30,272 bases of DNA from a virus: the IMG/VR virus record IMGVR_UViG_3300044730_000681, positions 1 to 30,272 of that record; one strand, 5' to 3'. The stretch's first letter is position 1. Each line of letters begins with the position of its first letter. The notes under the pieces are model-generated. The model saw only the letters and a list, made by a program, of their open reading frames with translations. It was not told the origin of the DNA and did not search any database. Positions 8,116-15,354 of this stretch are shown one piece after another. The position numbers and the translations under genes are program-made.

Positions 8116-8310
8116 TTAGAAGGGGATGAAGTCGTAGGTCCATTCGTCGCATCCGTTCGCAATCACCTCTTGCGGTGGCGTTGCGTCGAACTTCTTGCAG
8201 TAGTTGCTCATGTAGTACTCGCAGCTCTGGCAGTTGATCCTGATCGACTGCAGCCTCTTCAGCTCGCGGCCGTGAAGCTCGAGGCGGATGTTCAGTTCGG
8301 TCTTGGTCAT
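8116..8310 (-). CDS. Small four-cysteine protein, putative zinc binder
   Basis: A 64-residue protein with the pattern C-x2-C-x7-C-x15-C (CQSCEYYMSNYC ... NGCDEW), which could bind zinc or another metal. The N-terminus is helical and basic (LELHGRELKRLQSIRI). It overlaps the helicase stop by 4 bp and precedes the DUF3310 gene. Small proteins of this kind often sit beside phage helicases; whether it works with the helicase is inference. Confidence 0.7.
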   Translation of the reverse strand: MTKTELNIRLELHGRELKRLQSIRINCQSCEYYMSNYCKKFDATPPQEVIANGCDEWTYDFIPF

Positions 8311-9923
8311 ACTGATGCCGCACCTTCTGTCCACTGATGAGAGACGATGGTCGGGTACTTGCCGGATCGGTTGACGATCACGGATACCGGCCTGCGCAAG
8401 ATCTGGTCGTCGTACTCCAGCCACTCAATAGCCTGCTCAGAGTCGGCTGGTATCGCATCGATCTTGGCTCGCATCTCCCACCAGGACTCGGCCTTTTTGC
8501 GTGCGTAGCCGTCATGGCTGAGGCACACCCACTCGCGGACCGCGCACATCATCACGTCGTAGTACTCGACGAGCAGGCTGTTTTCGCTGCCGGGCTTGCG
8601 ATGCAGTCGATACCGCACATCGGTCACAGTGACCACTTCAAACGAGCTGCGCTGCTGGCTGAGGATCGCCGCGCTTGATGCTTCAATGCCGTGCTTGATG
8701 CGCTCGGGCTCCGGGAACTTGAAGTTGCAGTCGACGCACTGCGTCGCGGCCGCCAGGTTCTTGCTGCCGCAATTAGGGCACAGCTTGCTGGGCGCCTCGC
8801 CCTTGCGCTTGGTGCTGGGCATGCGTCCTTTGACCTCGTCGACCGGGCCCATCTCGATCGTGGTGTCGGTGAAGTCGGCCCACAGGCAGTCGGTCTTCCC
8901 GTCGGCGATCCGCATCCCGCGGCCGGCGATCTGGACGTACAGCACCGGGCTCTTGGTGGCGCGCAGCAGCGCGATGAAGTCCACCTCCGGGACGTCGAAA
9001 CCTGTGGTCAGCACGGCCACGTTCACCAGGCAGCGGATCCTGCCCCCGCGGAAGGCCGCAATCAGGGCTGCACGCTCTTGTTTCGGGGTCTCCGAACTCA
9101 CCACCTCAGCCGCCACTCCGCGGCGCTGTAGCGCGTCCCTGACGTGCTCGGCGTGGGCGATCGTCACGGCAAACACCAGCCACCGCTTGCGGGCGCGGGC
9201 GAGCTCGACGATCTCCTTGCAGGTGGCCTCCACGAGGCCGGGCCTGTCGGTGACCTTGGCCAGCTCGCTGACGACGTAGTCATCGCCCGACATCCGCACG
9301 TCCCGTGCGTCCACCCTGGCCACGGTCGGGGCTGGCACCAGGGGAGACAGGAACTTCAAGCCCAGCAGTTCCTTCATCGTCACCCTAGTGGCGACGTTGG
9401 TGAACAGCGGCTCTTCTCCGGCCGTGGCCCACACGCCGTTGCCGCGGAATGGGGTTCCTGTCCAGCCGATCACGCGGGTGTGCGGGTTGTACTTGGTCAG
9501 GTCAGCCAAGAATGTGCGCCACATCCCAGTCTGTTTTGGGTTGATCAGGTGGCACTCGTCGGCCAGCACGATGTCGATGCGGCCGAGGCGGTGCGCCTGC
9601 TTGTAGATGCTGCCGATCGTGGCGTAGGTGAGCTGGTGACCCATCTGCTTCTTGCCGATGGCCGCCGAGTACAGGCCCACGTCCGCGGTCGGCCAGATGC
9701 GGACCAGCTTGTCGATGTTCTGCTCGAGCAGCTCCTTCTGGTGGACCAGCACCAGCACCCTGGTGCCCGGGTGTTCGGCGTCAGCGCGCTGCGCCAGGGC
9801 CGCGATCATCAGGCTCTTGCCGGCACCGACGCAGGCCTCGACGATGGGGTTGCCGCCCTCGTGCCTGCCGAACCACATCCAGAGCTCGTCAAGCGCCCGG
9901 GTCTGGTAGTCGCGCAGCTTCAT
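8307..9923 (-). CDS. Superfamily 2 DEAD/DEAH helicase with zinc ribbon
   Basis: A 538-residue helicase. Motif I (GAGKS) is at ~34-38, motif II as DECH at ~126, motif III TGTPFRG at ~154, and motif VI as QIAGRGMR at ~335, so both RecA-like domains are complete. A CPNC...CVDC zinc ribbon follows at ~385-402 and a C-terminal domain of ~130 residues after it. It resembles phage UvsW/RecG-neighbouring SF2 helicases that act on replication forks or recombination intermediates. The gene overlaps the exonuclease gene upstream by 4 bp, suggesting the two proteins are made together. Confidence 0.9.
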   Translation of the reverse strand: MKLRDYQTRALDELWMWFGRHEGGNPIVEACVGAGKSLMIAALAQRADAEHPGTRVLVLVHQKELLEQNIDKLVRIWPTADVGLYSAAIGKKQMGHQLTYATIGSIYKQAHRLGRIDIVLADECHLINPKQTGMWRTFLADLTKYNPHTRVIGWTGTPFRGNGVWATAGEEPLFTNVATRVTMKELLGLKFLSPLVPAPTVARVDARDVRMSGDDYVVSELAKVTDRPGLVEATCKEIVELARARKRWLVFAVTIAHAEHVRDALQRRGVAAEVVSSETPKQERAALIAAFRGGRIRCLVNVAVLTTGFDVPEVDFIALLRATKSPVLYVQIAGRGMRIADGKTDCLWADFTDTTIEMGPVDEVKGRMPSTKRKGEAPSKLCPNCGSKNLAAATQCVDCNFKFPEPERIKHGIEASSAAILSQQRSSFEVVTVTDVRYRLHRKPGSENSLLVEYYDVMMCAVREWVCLSHDGYARKKAESWWEMRAKIDAIPADSEQAIEWLEYDDQILRRPVSVIVNRSGKYPTIVSHQWTEGAASV

Positions 9924-10975
9924 GCCACGACCCTCGCCGTGGTGATGCCGTGCGCTCGCAGCGCGGCCGTCATGGCCGCCGCATCGGCGAGCATCTCCTT
10001 CTGCTTGCAGGCCTTGATCTCCAGCGAGCTCAGCGCGCCGTCGCCCTGGCCGTTGGCGAATGTGCCGTGCTTTTGCTCGTACACGACATCACCATTGACA
10101 TAGTCCTTCTGCGTCGCGAAGCGCTCGAGCAGGATGGGGATGTAGCGGTGCGTGCTGCACTGGTGCGACTCGCGCTGGGCGATCAGGCCCACCTGGCCAA
10201 ACTCTTTGCAGTCCCACCCGCCGTCCTCGCCATCGACCACGGGCGTGCTGTGCGCGCAGGTGCGGCAGTTGACGTCTGGCGCCTCCTCGCCGTGGCACAG
10301 GCTGTGGAAGTCGCACATCTTGCAGACGTACCAGCTCGGGTCGTTTGAGCAGCGAAGCGGTGGCTCGGCCGCAGTGATCACGCGCTCGGCGCGGGCCATG
10401 ATCTTGGCGAACTCGACCTCGTCGAAGTGGACCCATTCAGCATAGAGCTCGCTGGTGTCCTTGTTCTCCGCGATGTACATGGCGCGGGCCATGCCGGTCA
10501 TGCCCATGTAGGTTTGCATCTGAGCCCAGTGCTGCGGCTTGGACTTCTGCACGCCATCCTTCAGGGCCGCGAACGACTTCGCGTTGTGCGTCTTGAACTC
10601 GACGACGGCCCAGGACTTGGGCGCCTCGGGGAAGCCTCGTGCGGCGCCGTCCATGCTGCCTCCGAAGTGACCGCCGACAGCGGACACGCGCCACTGCTTG
10701 CCGTCGGGCGCGGTCTCGTGGACCTCGACTCCGATGCGGCGCAGCTCGGCCACGATGCGGGGCTCGAAGTCCTGGCCCGCCTTGAACAGGCGCAGCATGC
10801 GGCCTGAATGCTTCTTTGATCCGGCCCAGCGGAAGGTCAGCCACAGGTAGCGCTCGCAGGTGTGGCCGATCAGGGATGCGCCCAGGTGCGGGCGGTGGCC
10901 GTCGTCTGCGTCGGACTCGTAGGACCGGTAGATCGTCGCGACGGTCGTGTGTATAGGTTCGGGCACTGTGGCCAT
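9920..10975 (-). CDS. PD-(D/E)XK exonuclease with Cas4/AddB-type iron-sulfur cysteines
   Basis: A 351-residue nuclease. Catalytic residues are visible as GGSMDG (metal-binding Asp, ~110) and VVEFKTHN (E-x-K, ~127). One cysteine near the N-terminus (C40, in GHTCERYLW) and three later (C218-x2-C221-x5-C227, in CKMCDFHSLC) match the four-cysteine arrangement that holds a 4Fe-4S cluster in Cas4, AddB and related RecB-family nucleases. A second cysteine group (VNCRTC, WDCKEF, HQC) follows at ~235-275. It probably resects DNA ends for the ATPase and DUF669 protein encoded upstream in the same operon. Cluster binding is inference from spacing. Confidence 0.85.
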   Translation of the reverse strand: MATVPEPIHTTVATIYRSYESDADDGHRPHLGASLIGHTCERYLWLTFRWAGSKKHSGRMLRLFKAGQDFEPRIVAELRRIGVEVHETAPDGKQWRVSAVGGHFGGSMDGAARGFPEAPKSWAVVEFKTHNAKSFAALKDGVQKSKPQHWAQMQTYMGMTGMARAMYIAENKDTSELYAEWVHFDEVEFAKIMARAERVITAAEPPLRCSNDPSWYVCKMCDFHSLCHGEEAPDVNCRTCAHSTPVVDGEDGGWDCKEFGQVGLIAQRESHQCSTHRYIPILLERFATQKDYVNGDVVYEQKHGTFANGQGDGALSSLEIKACKQKEMLADAAAMTAALRAHGITTARVVA

Positions 10976-10998
10976 GTGGGGACACTCCTCGTGTCGTT

Positions 10999-11028
10999 GC
11001 AGGGGTAAGCCTCGGGGCTTACCGCTGC
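10999..11028. other. Strong hairpin in the replication operon
   Basis: An 8-bp perfect stem GGTAAGCC / GGCTTACC (11004-11011 with 11016-11023) closes a 4-base loop, and GCAG/CTGC flanks extend it. A second short stem (GGCCC-ttgc-GGGCC) follows at 11030-11043. The two lie between the 66-residue gene and the exonuclease on the minus-strand transcript. There is no T run on either strand, so I do not call it an intrinsic terminator; it may be an RNA processing or stability element. Confidence 0.5.
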
Positions 11029-11051
11029 AGGCCCTTGCGGGCCCACACGGA

Positions 11052-11252
11052 TCAGGACGTGGCCTGGCTCTCGTCGGCGCCTGCCGTCTCGATCTGCACG
11101 CCGTCCTTCATGGCGGCCACCAGGGTCTTCTGGTTGGCCACCGAGACGGTGAAGTGCTTCTCTGCGACGTGGCGCAGGGCGCCGACCTTGGTGCCGGCCT
11201 CCACGAGGTGGAAGCCCTGCGGGCCCTCGACGGCGTAGATACGGGTGCTCAT
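11052..11252 (-). CDS. Small hypothetical protein
   Basis: A 66-residue protein. It starts with a beta-like segment (TRIYAVEGPQGFHLVEA) and continues with a helix, the look of small phage proteins that bind nucleic acid or other proteins, but I do not recognise the family. ATG 11252 overlaps the preceding stop as ATGA. It sits between the DUF669-type gene pair and the exonuclease, so a role in replication or recombination is possible. Confidence 0.65.
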   Translation of the reverse strand: MSTRIYAVEGPQGFHLVEAGTKVGALRHVAEKHFTVSVANQKTLVAAMKDGVQIETAGADESQATS

Positions 11253-11443
11253 TGCTGCGGTTCTCCTTCTTCAGCGGGTTGGGGTTGAGACTCCAGGGCT
11301 TGGAGCTGGTACTCGGCCTGGCCGCGGATCTCCGCGATCAGTCCAGCACTCTGGTCGTATGGCAGCTTGCCGAGGGCGGCGAGCACGAGCTCGACGCCGG
11401 CAGGCACCATCTTGATCGACAGGATGGGCGGGATCTTGCTCAT
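11249..11443 (-). CDS. Small hypothetical protein of the recombination operon
   Basis: A 64-residue protein starting at ATG 11443, two bases after the stop of the DUF669-type gene; the longer reading upstream is a shadow of that gene. The N-terminal half is hydrophobic and helical (VPAGVELVLAALGKLPYDQSA), the C-terminus proline/glutamate-rich. Family and function are unrecognised. Confidence 0.65.
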   Translation of the reverse strand: MSKIPPILSIKMVPAGVELVLAALGKLPYDQSAGLIAEIRGQAEYQLQALESQPQPAEEGEPQQ

Positions 11444-11445
11444 GA

Positions 11446-11955
11446 TCAGGCCGCCCGCTTCTGCCACGGGGGCACGGCTGCGCCAGCCGCGGGTGCGTTG
11501 GCTGCAGGCGCAGCGGGGCGGGACGGGGCGGCAGCAGCCATGGGCGCTGCACCACCGGCCGCAGGCTTGAAGCCGTTGACCTCGTTCTGGTCCTCGTACT
11601 GGCCGGTGTCGTCCTTGCGGACCTTCACCTTTACCTGCACGGGCTTGTTGTGCAGCTCGACCGTGTCGTTGAAGCGGGCCAAGCCGATGGATTCGCAGAG
11701 CTCGCGCAGTTGCTGCTGAGCGATGCTCTCGGCCTGCTGGTTGGTGTGCCGCACGTTCAGTCGGGCCCACACCTTGCGGCCGCGGTAGCCGTCCTGCAGC
11801 ACCTCGATGGTGAGCTTCAGGGCCTTGCCGTTGCCAGACTTCAGGGGCACGATCTCCGACTCGGTGACCTGTGCGGTGTACCAGCCTGCGGGCAGCAGCT
11901 CGTAGCTGTTCTCGCGCTTCTCAACGCTGTCGGTGTTGAACTCAAATTGCGCCAT
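11446..11955 (-). CDS. DUF669-family protein, probable ssDNA-binding partner
   Basis: A 169-residue protein. The start (FEFNTDSVEKRENSYELLPAGWYTAQV) and the middle (RGRKVWARLNVRHTNQQAESIAQQQLRELCESIG) match the DUF669 pattern seen beside phage Sak4-type ATPases. The C-terminal ~45 residues are an alanine/proline-rich flexible tail ending in WQKRAA, as in single-strand binding proteins, which have a flexible tail. It lies 20 bp downstream of the ATPase gene. It probably coats DNA during recombination; this is family-context inference. Confidence 0.82.
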   Translation of the reverse strand: MAQFEFNTDSVEKRENSYELLPAGWYTAQVTESEIVPLKSGNGKALKLTIEVLQDGYRGRKVWARLNVRHTNQQAESIAQQQLRELCESIGLARFNDTVELHNKPVQVKVKVRKDDTGQYEDQNEVNGFKPAAGGAAPMAAAAPSRPAAPAANAPAAGAAVPPWQKRAA

Positions 11956-11975
11956 GATGGGTGTCCTTTCAGGAG

Positions 11976-12668
11976 TTACTTGGCGGTGGTGGAAATGACC
12001 TTGGCAGCGATTGCCGACAGGTCGGGGGACTCGAACATCTCGAGGCTGCCAGAGCGGTCCTTGGCCTCGTAGTTGTAGTCGCGGCTGGTCTGCAGCCAGC
12101 GTGTCGGGTTGCCGTCCGCATCCTTCTCAATGCGCATGGCGAACACGAAGTCGAAGAAATACCCGACGCCCTGCTTGAGCATGTTGCCGGGCATGGCGGG
12201 GTAGTACAGCATCGCGCCCGACTGCTCGTCCTTGGCGCGCTCCTGCTTGCATGAGAAGTACACGTTGCGGCCGGGCAGGTCGCGGAAGGCGCGGATCAGA
12301 TCCGTCATCTTCTCGGCCAGCGCGCCGTAGGCCTGGCGCGGATCCTTCGCGACCTTCTTCTCGTGGTTGAGCACCACCTCGGCGATCTCCGAGATGGAGT
12401 CCAGGCAGACCCACTTGAAGGCCTGGCCCTGCTCGGTGTTGGTCACGAAGTCGTAGGCCTCGTAAAGCTGGTCGAGGGTCTTGACCTCGATGACCGGGAT
12501 GTCGACGCCACGCAGTGACAGCAGGCCGGACTCGGCGCTGATGATCACGGTGGGCTCGCCAGTGGTGGCGCAGAGCGAAGTCTTGCCGGCGCCCGCGGGG
12601 CCGTGGACCAGGAACTTCAGGCCGTTGAGCGCGGCGCTGTCTTTGGTGGAAGTGAGGGTGATTGCCAT
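11976..12668 (-). CDS. AAA_24/Sak4-type RecA-like ATPase
   Basis: A 230-residue ATPase. Walker A is at ~24-31 (GPAGAGKT), and Walker B as WVCLDSISEI at ~86-95. The overall layout, with a SLLSLRGV-like segment and a long insert (AGRNVYFSCKQER-like), fits phage Sak4/AAA_24 nucleotide-binding proteins, which act as single-strand annealing or strand-exchange helpers. The neighbouring DUF669 gene and exonuclease complete a typical phage recombination set. The start ATG 12668 has GGAG 8 bases upstream. Confidence 0.85.
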   Translation of the reverse strand: MAITLTSTKDSAALNGLKFLVHGPAGAGKTSLCATTGEPTVIISAESGLLSLRGVDIPVIEVKTLDQLYEAYDFVTNTEQGQAFKWVCLDSISEIAEVVLNHEKKVAKDPRQAYGALAEKMTDLIRAFRDLPGRNVYFSCKQERAKDEQSGAMLYYPAMPGNMLKQGVGYFFDFVFAMRIEKDADGNPTRWLQTSRDYNYEAKDRSGSLEMFESPDLSAIAAKVISTTAK

Positions 12669-12725
12669 GTCGTCTCCAGGCAGTTGAAAAAATGGGCAGC
12701 TAGCGCTGCCCGGGTGGGGCTGAAG

Positions 12726-13109
12726 TTAGACCGCTTCGATCGTGATCGAGGGGCTGGCTTCCTTGCTGGTGATGAACACGGCAGCGGCGGCAGCGTCGGC
12801 AGCCTCGAGCTTGCGCAGCTCAGAGACGGAGACCTCGGGCTTCCACTTGAAGGCGGCCTGGGCGCCGCCGGACAACTTGTCCCAGCCCTTGGTCAGGGCG
12901 GCGGCGTCGACCTTGCGGTCGATCTTGTAGGTCACAGTGACCTTGCAGCCTTCGGTGCGCTGGCTGATGGAGCCCTCGGGCTTGGCCGGGTCCTTCAGCA
13001 TGTCGGCGATTGCCTTGTCGACGGCGCGGCGCTCGGCGATGGCCTCGTCTTCGATCCGCTTGGCGGCGATGCGAGCTGCGATGAGCTCAGAGAGAGTGAC
13101 TGCTTGCAT
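12726..13109 (-). CDS. Conserved phage protein beside Sak4
   Basis: A 127-residue alpha-helical protein. The N-terminal half is a charged helix (AARIAAKRIEDEAIAERRAVDKAIADML), the middle a short beta part (GCKVTVTYKIDRKV) and the rest helical and acidic. Proteins of this look often precede Sak4-type ATPases in phages; I recognise the look but not the function. It is the first gene of the replication operon, 50 bp downstream of the promoter at 13160. Confidence 0.7.
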   Translation of the reverse strand: MQAVTLSELIAARIAAKRIEDEAIAERRAVDKAIADMLKDPAKPEGSISQRTEGCKVTVTYKIDRKVDAAALTKGWDKLSGGAQAAFKWKPEVSVSELRKLEAADAAAAAVFITSKEASPSITIEAV

Positions 13110-13159
13110 GATGTCGTCCTTTCGGAGTGGTTGAAAAACGTGTCGTCTCTGACGTTGTC

Positions 13160-13187
13160 AGTATATCAGTATTGTGATGCTGGTCAA
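13160..13187 (-). promoter_or_regulatory. Promoter and operator of the replication operon
   Basis: On the minus strand: -35 TTGACC (13182-13187), 16-bp spacer, -10 TATACT (13160-13165). The spacer holds TCACAATACTGA (13166-13177), one half of which matches the operator TCACA-NN-TGTGA and the other half is degenerate. The -35 overlaps the stop codon of the gene ending at 13184. Start codon 13109 follows about 44 bases after the expected transcript start. Confidence 0.75.
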
Positions 13188-13390
13188 GCGGTTTCGAACA
13201 GCTCGGGGAACTCGCTGCGCAGCATGTGCTCGACCTCCGAGAAACGCAGCGAACTGATCAGCTCGTGCAGAGCGTTTTTGATCTGGTCGTCGCTGAGGTG
13301 CAGCGTGACGTCGATGTAGCAGCCGCGGCGGTCCAGCGGGTGTCCGTGCATGACGGACATGCTGGTGGCCTTGATGTTGAGCTTGTTCAT
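13184..13390 (-). CDS. Small hypothetical protein
   Basis: A 68-residue protein. The middle is a beta segment (RRGCYIDVTLHLSDDQIKNAL) followed by a helical, acidic C-terminus (LISSLRFSEVEHMLRSEF). No known domain is recognised. ATG 13390 overlaps the preceding gene by 4 bp, and its stop codon is shared with the -35 box of the next promoter. Confidence 0.7.
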   Translation of the reverse strand: MNKLNIKATSMSVMHGHPLDRRGCYIDVTLHLSDDQIKNALHELISSLRFSEVEHMLRSEFPELFETA

Positions 13391-13818
13391 GCTGCTTCCT
13401 TCAGGTTGAAGTTGGGGCCGCCGATGCACCAAGCGCGGCTGTCTTCGTAGTCGGGCAGGGAGCGGATGGCGGACTGGGTGATGCCATCGATGATGGCGTG
13501 CGCTTCGGTCTGCTCCCAGTCGTCGGTCTCGCAGGCCTGGTAGCCGTAGCCGTGGCAGCCCTTGATCACGTCGATCGGGTTGAGCATGTTGGCCACCAGC
13601 TTGAACGCGAAGCCGTGCGCCGGGTCGTGCTCCTTGTAGCGGCTGTTGACGCTGCGCACGTTCTGCGCGTAGAGCACCGAGGCGATGCGCTTCTCGTCGC
13701 CGCGCAGGTCGCGACGGCGGCCGCCCCAGTAGTAGCTGACGGCGTTGGAGCCGTGCTTGCCGGCGGCCCAGCTCACGAGGGCGTTGATGTGGTAGTCGGG
13801 AACGAGGTATGCGGACAT
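13387..13818 (-). CDS. Hypothetical phage/plasmid protein
   Basis: A 143-residue protein starting MSAYLVPDYHINALVSWAAG. I have the impression that proteins with this start occur in phages and plasmids of proteobacteria, but I cannot name a family. There are aromatic-rich patches (SYYWGGRRRD, CHGYGYQACE) and no membrane segment. It overlaps the gene downstream by 4 bp and is in the mini-operon starting at 14292. Confidence 0.7.
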   Translation of the reverse strand: MSAYLVPDYHINALVSWAAGKHGSNAVSYYWGGRRRDLRGDEKRIASVLYAQNVRSVNSRYKEHDPAHGFAFKLVANMLNPIDVIKGCHGYGYQACETDDWEQTEAHAIIDGITQSAIRSLPDYEDSRAWCIGGPNFNLKEAA

Positions 13819-13830
13819 GGTGTGGTCTCC

Positions 13831-14010
13831 TCAGTTGGCGGGGCTGCAGATGCCTTGTTCGATCAGGTGCTGGGCCGTGCGGCCGAAGAAGCCTTGCAGC
13901 CTCCAGCACAGGCCGGTGTCGATCAGTTGCTGCCAGGCTTCGATGTACTGCTCTTCGCTGTCGGCGGGCATCGCGCCTTCGGCGATCATCACTACGTTTG
14001 CAAGGTTCAT
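13831..14010 (-). CDS. Small protein with ANVVMIAEGAMPA start
   Basis: A 59-residue protein, too short to stand out in most ORF scans. It has a clear ribosome binding site (CGGAGACCC before ATG 14010) and fits tightly between neighbours. The start MNLANVVMIAEGAMPADSEEQYIEAWQQLIDTG and the FFGRTAQHLIEQG segment look familiar from phage small proteins (DUF7417-like in my memory, not verified). The function is unknown. Confidence 0.75.
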   Translation of the reverse strand: MNLANVVMIAEGAMPADSEEQYIEAWQQLIDTGLCWRLQGFFGRTAQHLIEQGICSPAN

Positions 14011-14023
14011 GTTGGGTCTCCGA

Positions 14024-14227
14024 TCAGGCTGCGAGCAGCTCAGGCTTCAGGAAGGACGCTGCGTCGACGTAGTCGATCTCAAAGCCGAGCTGCGTGTAGG
14101 CCATCTGCAGGTCTTTCGCCGAGAACGTCTTCTTGCCGGCGATACCGGCGAGTGCGCGGGCTGCGTCGTTGAAAGGGTAGTACAGCGTGTTGCCGTACAC
14201 GTTCTTGATCAGGATTGCCAGCTTCAT
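14024..14227 (-). CDS. Small hypothetical phage protein
   Basis: A 67-residue protein starting MKLAILIKNVYGNTLYYPFN, with a helix (AARALAGIAGKKTF) and a C-terminal beta/helix part. Similar VYGN.L..P starts occur in phage small proteins, in my memory, without known function. It is the first gene after the promoter-leader at 14247-14319. Confidence 0.7.
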   Translation of the reverse strand: MKLAILIKNVYGNTLYYPFNDAARALAGIAGKKTFSAKDLQMAYTQLGFEIDYVDAASFLKPELLAA

Positions 14228-14246
14228 GTTGCGTCCTTCTGGAGCG

Positions 14247-14261
14247 CCCGGTGCCGCCGGG
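14247..14261 (-). promoter_or_regulatory. Leader hairpin of the 14227 mini-operon
   Basis: CCCGG (14247-14251) and CCGGG (14257-14261) form a 5-bp GC stem with 5-base loop, in the transcript leader just upstream of the ribosome binding site. The same hairpin, with related flanks, lies in the leaders at 15330 and 16579. Confidence 0.6.
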
Positions 14262-14291
14262 TCGGTGTCGACTGCTCCGTCGACAAGAGAG

Positions 14292-14319
14292 ATTTCATCA
14301 CAGTTGTGAAGTCTGTGAA
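14292..14319 (-). promoter_or_regulatory. Operator and promoter of the 14227 mini-operon
   Basis: The perfect palindrome TCACAGTTGTGA lies at 14298-14309. On the minus strand the -10 is TGAAAT (14292-14297), directly next to it, and a -35-like TTCACA (14314-14319) is 16 bp upstream. The operator starts inside the coding sequence of the HD gene, so the last residues of that protein are encoded by it. Confidence 0.75.
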
Positions 14320-14774
14320 AGAGTAAGTCCCAGTGCTTTTGTCAACTTCTCCTTTGCCGCCTGGTAGCGGGGCTCGAGCTTGGCGCGGCGTGCGGCCGGC
14401 AGGCCGTCGATGCGCGACAGGTTGTGCTCCAGGTCGGCGAGCTTGATCACGATCGCGACAGGGCCCGTGTTGGCCACGCGGTCGATGAACTGTTCGTAGG
14501 TCTCGTCGGGCTTCCTGGTGACGGCCTCGACCAGGCTGACGGCGCGGTAGCTGACGCCGTGAATCAGCAGCAGGCTGGGCGCCCTGATGCTGGTGTCCTC
14601 GAGCACGTCGTGCAGCACCGCGGCCATCTGGGCGTCGGTGTCCTTCGGCAGCTTCTTGGCCACCGTGCGCAGCACGGCCAAGGAGTGCAGGAGGTACTGC
14701 CTGCCAGCGCCGTCGACCTGGCCTCTGTGCGCGATCGCGGCGATCTCGATGGCGTTGAGTAGGGCTTCGTTCAT
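14298..14774 (-). CDS. SpoT/MESH1-like HD-domain hydrolase
   Basis: A 158-residue HD-type metal enzyme. Expected metal and catalytic residues are in place: H30 (QYLLHSLAV), H55-D56 (VLHDVLEDT, with E59-D60) and a later Asp in KLADLEHNLS (~115). The pattern H..Q.D..G.QY..H is that of the (p)ppGpp hydrolase domain of SpoT and the small MESH1-like enzymes; there is no synthetase domain. It could remove host alarmones. The gene starts one base after the upstream gene's stop. Its last six residues (SQTSQL) are encoded by the operator of the next promoter. Substrate choice is not shown; nucleotide hydrolysis of another kind is possible. Confidence 0.82.
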   Translation of the reverse strand: MNEALLNAIEIAAIAHRGQVDGAGRQYLLHSLAVLRTVAKKLPKDTDAQMAAVLHDVLEDTSIRAPSLLLIHGVSYRAVSLVEAVTRKPDETYEQFIDRVANTGPVAIVIKLADLEHNLSRIDGLPAARRAKLEPRYQAAKEKLTKALGLTLSQTSQL

Positions 14775-14775
14775 G

Positions 14776-15075
14776 TCACCCTTCGTACACGGCCAGGCGG
14801 CCGGGGTTGACCCACTCGGCGTACAGGCCGCGCTTCTGCAGCTCGCGCTCGAGGTCGATGTGCACACCGAACACGAGCTCTTCGCGCATCGGGTTGCCGT
14901 AGTAGTCGACCCACCGCTCGGCGTCAGACGCCTCGGCGTCGATCGAGAAGTTGCGACTGTCGTCGGGGTGCTGGTAGACGGGCACGCCCATCTTCTTGAA
15001 GGCAGCGAAGGCGCTGCGGAACTTGGCAGGCATGGGCTTCATGGCGTCGTGGTGCATGGGGTTGCTGTAGGACAT
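14776..15075 (-). CDS. Hypothetical phage protein
   Basis: A 99-residue protein starting MSYSNPMHHDAMKPMPAKF. It has a charged C-terminus (RELQKRGLYAEWVNPGRLAVYEG) and no recognised domain. ATG 15075 is preceded by ACCGGAGA, part of a ribosome binding site cassette repeated at other genes in this block. It is the middle gene of a three-gene operon ending in the HD gene. Confidence 0.65.
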   Translation of the reverse strand: MSYSNPMHHDAMKPMPAKFRSAFAAFKKMGVPVYQHPDDSRNFSIDAEASDAERWVDYYGNPMREELVFGVHIDLERELQKRGLYAEWVNPGRLAVYEG

Positions 15076-15095
15076 CGTCGTCTCCGGTTGGTTGA

Positions 15096-15311
15096 TCAGG
15101 TGCCGCGGGTGCCCCACTCGGGCATCTCTTGGCGGAACTGGCGGACGCCGTAGGGGACCTCGCTCCAGGGCAAGCGGCCGGCGAAGCACTCGACGGCAGC
15201 AGCGCGGCCGGCGATCAGCTCGGCAAGCACGGACTTGGCGTGCTCGCTGGTGTAGGTCTTGAACATCGCGATGTTGCTGTCGACGATCGCAAGGAACTGT
15301 TCGTTGGTCAT
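15096..15311 (-). CDS. Small hypothetical protein
   Basis: A 71-residue, mostly helical protein (MTNEQFLAIVDSNIAMFKTY, EHAKSVLAELIAGRAAAV), with an aromatic C-terminus. The family is unrecognised. It is the first gene after the promoter and leader hairpin at 15330-15382. Confidence 0.65.
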   Translation of the reverse strand: MTNEQFLAIVDSNIAMFKTYTSEHAKSVLAELIAGRAAAVECFAGRLPWSEVPYGVRQFRQEMPEWGTRGT

Positions 15312-15329
15312 CTCGGTCTCCAGTCACGT

Positions 15330-15344
15330 CCCGGAACTGCCGGG
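15330..15344 (-). promoter_or_regulatory. Leader hairpin of the 15311 operon
   Basis: CCCGG (15330-15334) and CCGGG (15340-15344) form a 5-bp stem with 5-base loop, just upstream of the ribosome binding site of the 15311 gene. The flanks (GGCCCGG... and ...CGGGACG) match those of the hairpin at 16579. Confidence 0.6.
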
Positions 15345-15354
15345 CCAGGTCTGA

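Noticed and set aside
11004-11023. Intrinsic terminator
   Set aside because: A good stem, but no run of T after it on either strand.
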